Assembly: GCF_019112525.1 (NCBI RefSeq)
Contig: NZ_CP077800.1
Span: forward strand, 372,001 to 436,000
Source of the DNA: Modestobacter sp. L9-4
Lineage (GTDB): Bacteria > Actinomycetota > Actinomycetes > Mycobacteriales > Geodermatophilaceae
Reading direction: 5' to 3'
Length of the DNA stretch: 64,000 bases
Below, piece after piece: positions 1 to 7,625 of this stretch. Positions within the stretch are counted from its first letter, which is position 1. Each line of letters opens with the position of its first letter. The notes below the pieces were generated by a model. It saw only the letters and a list, made by a program, of their open reading frames with translations, was not told the origin of the DNA and did no database searches. A program made the position numbers and the translations under genes.

Positions 1-81
1 ATGCGCGACACCCAGGCGGCGAAGGCCGCCACCGCCCAGGGCGGTGCTTTCCTCCGCGCCGCGCTGCACCCCGCCGACTGA
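1..81 (+). CDS. C-terminal end of an unidentified protein (partial)
   Basis: An open frame enters from the left edge and stops at 79-81 (TGA). The last residues are Ala-rich and end in LHPAD. The ATG at position 1 may be internal, so the true start is probably outside the window. A hydrolase gene follows 24 bases later on the same strand, so the two may be co-transcribed. Too little is visible to assign a family. Confidence 0.45.
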   Translation: MRDTQAAKAATAQGGAFLRAALHPAD

Positions 82-105
82 CCCGACCACCACCAGGAGC
101 CCACC

Positions 106-819
106 ATGAGCACCCCCACCGTCGTCCTCGTCCACGGCGCCTTCGCCGACTCCGCCAGCTTCGCCGCCGTCGTCCCCGGACTGCTCGACGACGGGCTGTC
201 CGTCGTCGTCCCCGCCGTGCCGAACCGCTCCCTCATCGGGGACGCCGCCTACGTCGCCTCCGTCGTCCGCCAGATCGAGGGGCCCGTCCTGCTGGTCGGC
301 CACTCCTACGGCGGCGCGGTCATCACCGTCGCCGGCGCCGAGGACAACGTCGTCGGCCTCGTCTACCTCGCCGGCTACGCGCTGGAGGAGGACGAGAGCC
401 TCGCCGAGCTGCAGGGCGGCTTCCCGGACTCCGACCTGGCCACCGCGCTGGTCTACAGGCCGTTCCCGCAGCCCGGCGCCGAGGACGGCACCGACGTCTA
501 CGTCGACGTCGCGAAGTTCCCGGCCGTCTTCGCCGCCGGCGTCGACCCCGGCCTGGCCCGGGTGCTCGCCGTGTCGCAGCGGCCGCTGGCCGGCGCGGCG
601 TTCGCCGAGAAGGCCCCGGTCGCTGCTTGGAAGACCAAGCCGTCGTGGGGCCTCGTGTCCTCGGCCGACCACACGATCAACCCCGACGTCGAGCGGTTCG
701 GCTACACGCGCGCCGGGATGACCGTGACCGAGGTCGACTCCTCGCACCTCGTGATGCTCGCCCACCCGGAGGCCGTCCTGGCCCTCGTCCGCGAGGCCGT
801 GCAGAAGACGACCGCCTGA
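106..819 (+). CDS. alpha/beta-fold hydrolase
   Basis: A 237-residue soluble alpha/beta hydrolase, probably cytoplasmic because no signal peptide is visible. The N-terminus has the strand-loop VVLVHGAF (oxyanion-hole HG). The nucleophile elbow GHSYGG is at about residues 66-71, with Ser as nucleophile, and the catalytic His lies in SSHLVMLAHPE near the C-terminus. An AGGAG site sits about 8 bases before the ATG. The length and compact cap match small esterase/RutD-like hydrolases in which substrates vary widely; the substrate cannot be read from sequence. Confidence 0.9.
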   Translation: MSTPTVVLVHGAFADSASFAAVVPGLLDDGLSVVVPAVPNRSLIGDAAYVASVVRQIEGPVLLVGHSYGGAVITVAGAEDNVVGLVYLAGYALEEDESLAELQGGFPDSDLATALVYRPFPQPGAEDGTDVYVDVAKFPAVFAAGVDPGLARVLAVSQRPLAGAAFAEKAPVAAWKTKPSWGLVSSADHTINPDVERFGYTRAGMTVTEVDSSHLVMLAHPEAVLALVREAVQKTTA

Positions 820-889
820 CCGACCGGGGACGCGCCGCGGACGGCGGTCGCGGCGCGTCCCCGACTCCTCACCAGACCGACCGAGAGGG

Positions 890-1333
890 ATGAGCATGGA
901 ACCCGTGGCACGGCCCTTCTCCGCGGTGGCCGACGTCTTCTGCTTCGTCCGTGACCTGGCAGCGGCCACCGCCTGGTACAGCGCACGCCTCGGGAGGCCA
1001 CCGGCGCTGACCGCTCGCCAGCTCTCCCGGTTCGACCTCGGCGGCGCGCGGCTGACGGTCCACACCATCGACGAGTTCAACGCGGGTGGCCCGGGCGGGT
1101 GCGTCGCCTACTGGGACGTCCCGGACGTCGACGCACTGACCGCCGAGTGGGTACGGCACGGAGCCGTCGCCCACCGGGGCCCGACGACGATCATGACCGG
1201 CGAGCGGTTGTGCCAGCTGCTCGACCCGTTCGGCAACCTGATCGGCATCCGGCAGCCGGCGCACGCGGAGCACCTCGACGTGCCGGTGGCCCTGCTGGAG
1301 GTCCCGGCCACCGACGGCTCCGCGGCCACGTGA
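890..1333 (+). CDS. VOC (glyoxalase/bleomycin-resistance fold) family protein
   Basis: A 147-residue protein with the two-module VOC pattern. It begins FSAVADVFCFVRDLAAATAW (first beta-alpha-beta module) and ends with the typical LCQLLDPFGNLIGI strand. VOC proteins bind a metal or small ligand; some are lyases or dioxygenases, others only sequester compounds, and no specific activity can be assigned. ATG at 890 follows GAGAGGGA; a second ATG at 896 is possible. Its stop overlaps the GTG of the next frame (GTGA), suggesting translational coupling. Confidence 0.85.
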   Translation: MSMEPVARPFSAVADVFCFVRDLAAATAWYSARLGRPPALTARQLSRFDLGGARLTVHTIDEFNAGGPGGCVAYWDVPDVDALTAEWVRHGAVAHRGPTTIMTGERLCQLLDPFGNLIGIRQPAHAEHLDVPVALLEVPATDGSAAT

Positions 1334-1842
1334 CGGGCGAGTGCCCCGCCGCGGGACCCGGCAACCCGCACTGGCGAGGGCGACTGCTGTCCCCGGGCGT
1401 CGGCGCCTGGCGCCACGACGCGGCGCCGCTGCGCGTCACCCGGGCGGCCGATGGCATCCCGGACGGGTCTGCCCGGCTGTCGTTCGTCGTCCCCGGTTCT
1501 CCCGGGGCGACGCTGTGGCAGGCGCGCCGGTTCTCGTCGCTGGCTGCGGGTGACCTGGCGCTGGTCGACCTTGCCGCCCCGTACGACTACCGGAGCCGTC
1601 CCGGCGTGCTCAGCGTCGTGCAGGTGGACTCCGACGCGCTCGGTGTGACCGCCGGGCAGGCGGCGGCAGCCGTGCCCCTGCTGTGCACGAGCCCGCTGCA
1701 CGACCTGGTCCGTGACCACGTCCGCGCACTGGCCGCCGTCGTCGGGTCGCTCCCCGACGTCGCAGTGCTCGACGACCTCGGCGCCGCGACCGTCCACCTG
1801 CTGTCCGCCCTGCTCCTCAGCTGCGCCCCCGGCGCTCGGTGA
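1330..1842 (+). CDS. AraC-type ligand-binding domain without a DNA-binding domain
   Basis: A 170-residue frame starting at a GTG that overlaps the stop of the VOC gene. It resembles the N-terminal AraC-binding-like domain of the complete regulator just downstream. The segment SPLHDLVRDHVRALAAVVGSL aligns by eye with SPVYDLVRRHLAGLHRAVAGL of that regulator. The frame stops (TGA 1840-1842) right where the linker to the helix-turn-helix would begin, and no HTH is encoded before the next gene. It is either a decayed regulator or a stand-alone sensor domain. An upstream shadow frame extends the same reading frame, but the GTG overlap makes 1330 the likely start. Confidence 0.6.
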   Translation: MTGECPAAGPGNPHWRGRLLSPGVGAWRHDAAPLRVTRAADGIPDGSARLSFVVPGSPGATLWQARRFSSLAAGDLALVDLAAPYDYRSRPGVLSVVQVDSDALGVTAGQAAAAVPLLCTSPLHDLVRDHVRALAAVVGSLPDVAVLDDLGAATVHLLSALLLSCAPGAR

Positions 1843-1892
1843 ACAGCGTGTGACGGACGGCGCCGGGCCCCGCCCGGCCGTCGCCGTCCCCC

Positions 1893-1898
1893 TACGCT
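1893..1898 (+). promoter_or_regulatory. -10 box for the AraC regulator
   Basis: TACGCT fits the actinobacterial TANNNT -10 consensus and lies 28 bases before the ATG at 1927. No clear -35 is visible in the C-rich sequence upstream. Confidence 0.4.
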
Positions 1899-1926
1899 GA
1901 CCCGCAGCCTCGACCAGGGGGAACCC

Positions 1927-2892
1927 ATGACCGTGCTGCTCGACACCGATCTGCTGCCCGAGGCCGACCGTGCCGACGCCGTCCACGCCACCTACGACGG
2001 GCAGCGTCCGCGGCGCACCGTCGCCCTGGGCACCCGCCCCGTGCGCCACCGCGTGGAACGTCTCACCCTCGGCGCGGAGCTGCACCTCCTGCGCACCAAC
2101 GGGACCGCCCTGGACATCGTCCGCACGCCCCGGCAGGTGCGCGCCGACGCACCGGAGCACGTGGCGATCGGCTGGCACCGTCGCGGGGACGCCGTGGTCT
2201 CCTCTGCCGGCGGCGACAGCGTCATCACGGTCGGGGAGCTCAACTGCGTCGACATGACCTCGCCCTACCGGCTCAGTCACCGCACCGCACACGACCACGA
2301 CGTCCTCATCCTGACCAACCAGCAGGCCGGCGTCCCGGTCGACGTCGTGCGGGCTGCGGCGCCCGCGCTGCGTCGCAGCCCCGTCTACGACCTGGTGCGC
2401 CGACACCTGGCCGGCCTGCACAGGGCGGTCGCCGGGTTGCCGGCCGAACACCGGCCGCTCACCGGGCAGGCCACCGCCGCCCTGGTGCGCGCGCTGCTCA
2501 CGACCGCAGCGGAGTCCACCGCTGCCGACGACGCGATGGACGCGGCGCTGCAGACGCGGATCACGCTGTACGTCGACGCCCACCTGGGCGACCGTGACCT
2601 CACCGTCGAGCGCATCGCTGCCGCGCACGCCGTGTCCGTGCGCCACCTGTACAACGTCTGGGCCCGGGCCGGCCACGCACTCACGCCGGCCCAGTGGGTC
2701 GTCGAGCGGCGTCTGCAGCGGGCCCGGGAGCAGCTGCTGGCCGCCGAGTCCCGGGGCGTCAGCATCGCGGCCCTCGCCCGCCGCTGCGGTTTCGCCGACC
2801 CCAGCCACTTCAGCCGCCGCTTCCGACAGGCATTCGGGGTGTCCCCGACCGAGTGGCGGGCCACTGCGACGCGCGACGCCGCAGCGCACTGA
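1927..2892 (+). CDS. AraC family transcriptional regulator
   Basis: A 321-residue regulator. Residues about 20-190 form an AraC-binding-like (cupin-type) ligand domain. Residues about 215-320 hold the double HTH of AraC/XylS proteins: the first HTH around LTVERIAAAHAVSVRHLYNV, the second around ISIAALARRCGFADPSHFSR, ending in the family signature FRQAFGVSPTEWRA. The start is the ATG following CCAGGGGG. Likely targets are its neighbours (hydrolase, VOC protein) or itself; nothing in the sequence names an inducer. It sits immediately after its HTH-less partial copy, suggesting a local duplication. Confidence 0.92.
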   Translation: MTVLLDTDLLPEADRADAVHATYDGQRPRRTVALGTRPVRHRVERLTLGAELHLLRTNGTALDIVRTPRQVRADAPEHVAIGWHRRGDAVVSSAGGDSVITVGELNCVDMTSPYRLSHRTAHDHDVLILTNQQAGVPVDVVRAAAPALRRSPVYDLVRRHLAGLHRAVAGLPAEHRPLTGQATAALVRALLTTAAESTAADDAMDAALQTRITLYVDAHLGDRDLTVERIAAAHAVSVRHLYNVWARAGHALTPAQWVVERRLQRAREQLLAAESRGVSIAALARRCGFADPSHFSRRFRQAFGVSPTEWRATATRDAAAH

Positions 2893-2914
2893 CCCGACCG
2901 TTCGACGACACCGA

Positions 2915-2948
2915 GCGACCCCGCCGGGCGGGTGCCCGGCGGGGTCGC
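2915..2948. terminator. bidirectional hairpin terminator
   Basis: Perfect 15-bp stem (2915-2929 with 2934-2948) and a GGGT loop between the converging AraC and desaturase genes. No U-tract follows on either strand, as is common in actinobacteria. Confidence 0.75.
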
Positions 2949-2967
2949 GGTCGTGCAGGTGGAGAGG

Positions 2968-4161
2968 TCAGGCGGCGTTCTGCAGCTCGCGCCGCACCTT
3001 CGCCCCGCCCGTCGTCATCTTGTAGAGCTTGACGACCTGGGCCGGCGCGTTGGCCGGGGTGGTCTGGGCCAGCCAGCCGTTGGGCAGCGAGAGCCGGATG
3101 ACCTTGTGCCAGGCCGAGCCGACCTGACGCGGCAGCGAGGCGGAGTGGTACCGCAGGCCGTAGCGGCGGAACAGGTCCTCGATCTTCGGGGCGATCTCGG
3201 AGTACCGGTTGCTCGGCAGGTCCGGGAACAGGTGGTGCTCGACCTGGTGGGACAGGTTGCCGGTCATGATGTGCATGGCCTTGCTGCCGGAGATGTTGGC
3301 CGAGCCGAGCATCTGGCGCAGGTACCACTCACCGCGGGTCTCCCCGTCGATGGACTTCTTCTCGAACGTCTCGACGCCCTCGGGGAAGTGCCCGCACATG
3401 ATCACCGAGTGCGACCACAGGTTGCGCACCACGTTGGCGGTGAAGTTCGCGGCCAGGGTCGGCAGGAACGACGGCCCGCTCAGCAGCGGGTGCACCAGGT
3501 AGTCCTTGGTGGCCTGCTTGCGGATCTTCTTCAGCACCTGCTTGCCGCGGGCGCGGAAGCCGGGGTCGGCCCGGCGCTCCTTGGTGGCCATGTTCTTGCC
3601 CAGCTCGAGGTCGTAGGCGGCGATGCCGTACTCGAAGAAGATGGCGTTGACGAAGTTCCACACCGGCTGCAGCAGGTACAGCGGCACCCACTTCTGGTCC
3701 TCGTCGACGCGCATGATGCCGTAGCCGAGGTCGTTGTCCTTGCCGATCACGTTCGTGTACGTGTGGTGCAGCTCGTTGTGCGAGTGCTTCCACTGCTCGG
3801 CCGGGCTGGCCATGTCCCACTCCCAGGTCGTGGAGTGGATCTTCGGGTCGCGCATCCAGTCCCACTGCCCGTGCAGGATGTTGTGCCCGATCTCCATGTT
3901 CTCCAGGATCTTGGCGACCGAGAGCCCGGCCGTGCCCAGCAGCCAGGCCGGCGGGAACTTGGAGAACAGCAGGACGGCGCGGCTGCCCAGCTCGAGCTTG
4001 CGCTGCACGTCGATGACCTTGCGGATGTAGGCCGCGTCGGACTCGCCGCGGCTGTCCATCACGCCCTGCCGGATGGCGTCGAGCTCGAAGCCGATGGCCT
4101 CGATGTCCTCGGGGCTCAGGTGGGCGATCGGGTTGTCGGACTTCTTCTGCAGGACGGTCAC
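2968..4161 (-). CDS. membrane fatty acid (acyl-CoA) desaturase, DesA3-like
   Basis: A 397-residue integral-membrane diiron desaturase. Its three histidine boxes are HNILHGQWDW, HNELHHTYTN and HQVEHHLFPD, the eight-His pattern of acyl-lipid/acyl-CoA front-end-type desaturases. By family knowledge it inserts a double bond into long acyl chains using O2 and electrons delivered by a ferredoxin reductase; that reductase is the next gene upstream on the same strand. The arrangement matches mycobacterial desA3 (Rv3229c) and Rv3230c. The ATG at 4161 is followed by TVLQKKSDNPIAHLS, a plausible cytoplasmic N-terminus. Confidence 0.93.
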   Translation of the reverse strand: MTVLQKKSDNPIAHLSPEDIEAIGFELDAIRQGVMDSRGESDAAYIRKVIDVQRKLELGSRAVLLFSKFPPAWLLGTAGLSVAKILENMEIGHNILHGQWDWMRDPKIHSTTWEWDMASPAEQWKHSHNELHHTYTNVIGKDNDLGYGIMRVDEDQKWVPLYLLQPVWNFVNAIFFEYGIAAYDLELGKNMATKERRADPGFRARGKQVLKKIRKQATKDYLVHPLLSGPSFLPTLAANFTANVVRNLWSHSVIMCGHFPEGVETFEKKSIDGETRGEWYLRQMLGSANISGSKAMHIMTGNLSHQVEHHLFPDLPSNRYSEIAPKIEDLFRRYGLRYHSASLPRQVGSAWHKVIRLSLPNGWLAQTTPANAPAQVVKLYKMTTGGAKVRRELQNAA

Positions 4162-4190
4162 GTGCAGCTCCTTCGCTGTCGGGCGGTGCG

Positions 4191-4227
4191 GAGTGGGTCC
4201 GTCGAGGTCACCTCGACGGGTCCACTC
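4191..4227. promoter_or_regulatory. long palindrome between reductase and desaturase genes
   Basis: A perfect 10-bp inverted repeat (CCGTCGAGGT at 4199-4208, its complement at 4210-4219) around a single central C. It is extended outside a 2-bp mismatch by GAGTGG/CCACTC. The one-base centre fits a dimeric regulator site better than a terminator loop. It could also fold in mRNA and uncouple desaturase from reductase expression. Confidence 0.55.
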
Positions 4228-4237
4228 CGCGGGGGTG

Positions 4238-5338
4238 TCAGTGGTCGATGTCGCAGGCGCCGGCGGCGGCGCTGATGCAGGTCTGCACGAGGACCCCGTC
4301 GCCGGGGGCGGCGGTGGTCACCTCGCCGGTGCGCAGGTCACGGACGGCGCCCTCGCGCAGCGGCAGCACGCAGCCGTAGCAGATGCCCATCCGGCAGCCG
4401 CTGGGCATGAGCAGCCCGGCGTCCTCGGCGGCGTCCAGGATCGGGGTGGCGCCGTCGACCTCCAGGGTCGTGCCCGACGCGGTGAAGGTGACCGTGCCGC
4501 CGGCGTCGCCGGTGACGAGCACCCGCGGGCGGAACCGCTCGGTGTAGAGCTGGTCGGCGATGCCGGCGTCGGCCCAGTACTGCTCCAGCGTCTCGAGCAT
4601 GCCGACCGGCCCGCACGCCCAGGTCGAGCGCTCGGCCAGGTCGGGCACCATGCCGGCCAGCACCGCGGCGTCCAGCAGCCCGTCGGTGGCGGTGTGCCGC
4701 TCGACCAGCCGGATGGCCCCGCAGCGGGCCAGCTCACGCAGCTCGGCGCCGAAGATGACGTCCTGGGCCGTCGGCGCGGAGTGCACCAGGACGACGTCCT
4801 CGTGCTCGTGCACGTGGTTGCGCAGGATGCCCATCACCGGGGTGATGCCGGAGCCCGCGGTGACGAACAGCGCCTTGGCCGGGCGCTGCTCGGGGAGCAC
4901 GAAGTCACCGGTCGCCTGGTCCAGCTGCACGACGGTGCCCGGCTGGACGCGGTGCACCAGGTGGTTGCTGACCTTGCCGTCGGGGATCGCCTTGACCGTG
5001 ATGGTGAAGCGGCCGTCGGCGCGGCCGAGCACCGAGGTGATCGAGTAGGCGCGCCACAGCCGGACGCCCTCGACGTCGATGCCGATGCGCACGTACTGGC
5101 CCGGGGTGTGCGGCAGCCAGTCGCGGCCGGGCTGGATGACGAGGGTCGCGGCGTCCCGGGTCTCGTGCCGGACCTCCTCGATCCGCCCGCGCAGCGCGGC
5201 ACCGGAGCGCAGCGGGTCGATCAGGTCCAGGTAGTCGACCGGCAGCAGGGGCGTGGTCACCAGCTCCGCGGCCTTGAGCACCCGGTCGCGCAGCGCCCGG
5301 AACGCGGGGCGGCCGGGGCGCGGGACGGTGGCGGTCAT
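4238..5338 (-). CDS. ferredoxin reductase feeding the desaturase (FAD-NAD-2Fe2S)
   Basis: A 366-residue electron-transfer protein. Domains in order: FAD-binding (RAYSITSVLG region), NAD(P)-binding (LFVTAGSGITPVMGIL, then WACGPVGMLE), and a C-terminal plant-type 2Fe-2S ferredoxin domain with Cys in CRMGICYGCVLP and a fourth Cys in LVQTCISAA. This order matches Rv3230c, the redox partner of DesA3. It passes electrons from NAD(P)H through FAD and the cluster to the desaturase diiron centre. It is first in the minus-strand pair with the desaturase, separated by 76 bases that contain a strong palindrome. Confidence 0.92.
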   Translation of the reverse strand: MTATVPRPGRPAFRALRDRVLKAAELVTTPLLPVDYLDLIDPLRSGAALRGRIEEVRHETRDAATLVIQPGRDWLPHTPGQYVRIGIDVEGVRLWRAYSITSVLGRADGRFTITVKAIPDGKVSNHLVHRVQPGTVVQLDQATGDFVLPEQRPAKALFVTAGSGITPVMGILRNHVHEHEDVVLVHSAPTAQDVIFGAELRELARCGAIRLVERHTATDGLLDAAVLAGMVPDLAERSTWACGPVGMLETLEQYWADAGIADQLYTERFRPRVLVTGDAGGTVTFTASGTTLEVDGATPILDAAEDAGLLMPSGCRMGICYGCVLPLREGAVRDLRTGEVTTAAPGDGVLVQTCISAAAGACDIDH

Positions 5339-5403
5339 GAACTGAGTCTTACCCGCCCCGGGACGAAAGACCTGTGCCTCCGACGTGAATCGACCCGTAT
5401 CTT

Positions 5404-5420
5404 CTGTTCGCAGAGAACAG
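5404..5420. promoter_or_regulatory. inverted repeat in the reductase/PucR intergenic region
   Basis: CTGTTC (5404-5409) and GAACAG (5415-5420) form a perfect 6-bp inverted repeat with a 5-base spacer, midway between the divergent reductase and PucR-type regulator starts. This is a plausible operator for autoregulation and control of desaturation; which protein binds it is inference. Confidence 0.45.
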
Positions 5421-5437
5421 TCGGGCGATCAAACGAG

Positions 5438-6649
5438 GTGAGGACGACGACAGATCCGGGAACTTTCCCGTCGACCGTGGTCGCGGCCATGCGGGCCGAG
5501 CTGCCGGCGGTCGCCCAGCAGACCGTGGCCAGCATCGTCGTCGAGGTGCCCAGCTACACCGACGCCTTCGCCGGGGAGATGGGCCGGGCGATCACCAACG
5601 CCGTCCGGCTGGCCCTCGGCGGGTTCCTGGAGCTGGCCACCGCGACCGGCGGTGCCGACCCGAGCCGGCCGATCGCCCCGGCGCTGGAGGGCGCCTACGC
5701 CCTCGGCCGGGGCGAGGCGCGCAGCGGTCGGGCGATGGACGCGCTGCTGGCCGCCTACCGGGTGGGCGCGCGGGTGGCGTGGCGGCACATGAGCGACACC
5801 GCGGTCGCCGCGGGCATGTCGGTGGGGTCGCTCGCCCGCTTCGCCGAGCTGGTGTTCGCCTACATCGACCAGCTGTCGGCCTCCAGCGTGGCCGGGCACA
5901 CCGACGAGCTGGAGACCACCGGCCGGGTGCGCCGCCACCACCTGGAACGCCTCGGGGCCCTGCTGCTGGCCGGCCGGCCGGTCTTCGACGTCACCACCGC
6001 CGCCGAGCGGGCCGGCTGGCTGCCGCCGCGGACGCTGACCGCCGTCCTGCTGCCCGAGGCCCGGGCCCGCGGCGCCCTGGCGCTGCTCGACGTGCGCACC
6101 CTGCAGGTCACCGACGACCAGCCGGGGCTCGACCCGACCGCCGGGCTCAGCGTGCTGCTCGTCCCCGACGCCGGTGAGGGCGCCCGCCCGGTGCTGCTGC
6201 GCGCGCTGGAGGGCCGCGACGCCGTCGTCGGCCCGGCACGCCCGTGGACGGCGGCGGCCGCCTCCTACGCCCGGGCCCTGCGGGCGCTGCGACTGGAGCT
6301 GACCGCCCAGGGCGCGGCGGCGCTGGACACCGAGAGCCGGCTCACCGACCTGGTGCTGCGCGCCGACGACGCCGCGCTGGCCGACCTGCGGACGGCGGTG
6401 CTCGCGCCGCTGGACGGACTGAGCCCCGCCGTCCGGGACAAGCTCACCGCCACCCTGCGCTCCTGGCTGCTGCACCACGGCCGCCGCGACCAGGTCGCCG
6501 CGGACCTCTTCGTGCACCCGCAGACGGTCCGGTACCGCCTCGGCCAGCTGCGCGAGCTCTACGGTGACCGGCTCGAGGACCCCCAGACGGTGCTCGAGCT
6601 GACCGTGGCGCTGGGCGCCCGGCTGCCGACGGAGGAGGACACCCGATGA
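5438..6649 (+). CDS. PucR/CdaR-type transcriptional regulator
   Basis: About 403 residues. The C-terminus has the PucR HTH_30 pattern: LRSWLLHHGRRDQVAADLFVH followed by QTVRYRLGQLRELYG. The N-terminal half is a helical sensor-like region (AITNAVRLALGGFLELA) seen in actinobacterial PucR proteins. It is divergent from the desaturase electron-transfer pair, so it is a good candidate to regulate it. The start is uncertain: GTG 5438 gives VRTTTDPG but has a weak ribosome site; GTG 5477 or ATG 5489 (MRAELPAV) are alternatives. The stop overlaps the next ATG (ATGA). Confidence 0.85.
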   Translation: MRTTTDPGTFPSTVVAAMRAELPAVAQQTVASIVVEVPSYTDAFAGEMGRAITNAVRLALGGFLELATATGGADPSRPIAPALEGAYALGRGEARSGRAMDALLAAYRVGARVAWRHMSDTAVAAGMSVGSLARFAELVFAYIDQLSASSVAGHTDELETTGRVRRHHLERLGALLLAGRPVFDVTTAAERAGWLPPRTLTAVLLPEARARGALALLDVRTLQVTDDQPGLDPTAGLSVLLVPDAGEGARPVLLRALEGRDAVVGPARPWTAAAASYARALRALRLELTAQGAAALDTESRLTDLVLRADDAALADLRTAVLAPLDGLSPAVRDKLTATLRSWLLHHGRRDQVAADLFVHPQTVRYRLGQLRELYGDRLEDPQTVLELTVALGARLPTEEDTR

Positions 6650-7398
6650 GGACGGCGGTCGCTGGGGGCACCGGGCTGGTCGGCCGGCTGGTGGTGGCGG
6701 AGCTGGAGCGGCGGGGCGACACCCCGGTCGTGCTCGCCCGCGGCGCCGGGGTCGACCTCACCAGCGGCCGCGGCCTGGACGACGCGCTGGCCGGGGTGAG
6801 CACCGTCATCGACGTCAGCAACGTGACCACGACCAGCCGCCGCCGATCGGTGACCTTCTTCGAGGCGGCCACCGGCAACCTCCTCGCCGCGGCCGCCCGG
6901 GCCGGGGTCGGGCACGTGGTGACCCTGTCGATCGTCGGCGCGGACACCGTCGACTTCGGCTACTACCTGGGCAAGCGCCGCCAGGAGGAGCTCCTCGCGG
7001 CCGGGCCGGTGCCGTGGACGCTGCTGCGGGCCACCCAGTTCCACGAGTTCGCCGGCCAGCTCGTCGACCGCTCCCCCGCCCCGTTCGTCGTCGTCCCACG
7101 GATGGACAGCCGGCCGGTGGCCGCCGCCGAGGTGGCCGCCCACCTGGTGACGCTGGCGCACGGCACGCCGCAGGGGGTGGCCGCGCCCATCGCCGGGCCC
7201 GAGCGGCTGGACATGGCCGACCTGGTCCGGCGCCATCTGCGGGCCACGGGTCGGGGGCGGGTCGTCGTGTCCCTCCGGCTGCCCGGGCGGGTCGGGTCGG
7301 CGTTCGCCGGCGGTGCGCTCGTCCCCGCGCCGCCCGTCGTCACCGGCAGCACGACCGCCGCCGAGCACCTGCGCCGGCTGGCGACGCCACAGGGCTGA
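6646..7398 (+). CDS. NmrA/atypical SDR NAD(P)-binding protein
   Basis: A 250-residue Rossmann protein with an N-terminal GGTGLVG dinucleotide-binding motif. The later part (LSIVGADTVDFGYYLGKRRQEELL) places Tyr and Lys where NmrA-like, YbjT/HSCARG-type proteins have them. Such proteins are reductases or redox sensors; substrate unknown. It starts by a 4-base overlap with the PucR-type regulator, so it is probably co-translated with it. A role in responding to NADPH state alongside the desaturase genes is possible but unproven. Confidence 0.85.
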   Translation: MRTAVAGGTGLVGRLVVAELERRGDTPVVLARGAGVDLTSGRGLDDALAGVSTVIDVSNVTTTSRRRSVTFFEAATGNLLAAAARAGVGHVVTLSIVGADTVDFGYYLGKRRQEELLAAGPVPWTLLRATQFHEFAGQLVDRSPAPFVVVPRMDSRPVAAAEVAAHLVTLAHGTPQGVAAPIAGPERLDMADLVRRHLRATGRGRVVVSLRLPGRVGSAFAGGALVPAPPVVTGSTTAAEHLRRLATPQG

Positions 7399-7625
7399 GC
7401 CGGGGTGGGGTGCGGGGCGACGGCAGGGGCGGATGTGACGCGCGCCGCGTGCCATCCTTGATCACCGGCGCCGTCCTGGAGTACCAAGACGACATCGTCC
7501 AGCGCACCCACGTCCCGCGCACACCAGGAGAGGTCACGGCCACCGAACCCCGCACCGGAGCACGGTCCCGCTGTCTGACGCCGACCGGTCACACCCGCGT
7601 CACCGGACGACGGGCGGCGCGCGCG

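Noticed and set aside
4073-5437. Long plus-strand frame upstream of the PucR-type regulator and opposite the ferredoxin reductase
   Set aside because: It is the antisense shadow of the reductase gene, which carries clear FAD, NAD and 2Fe-2S motifs; only the part after about 5438 is a real gene.
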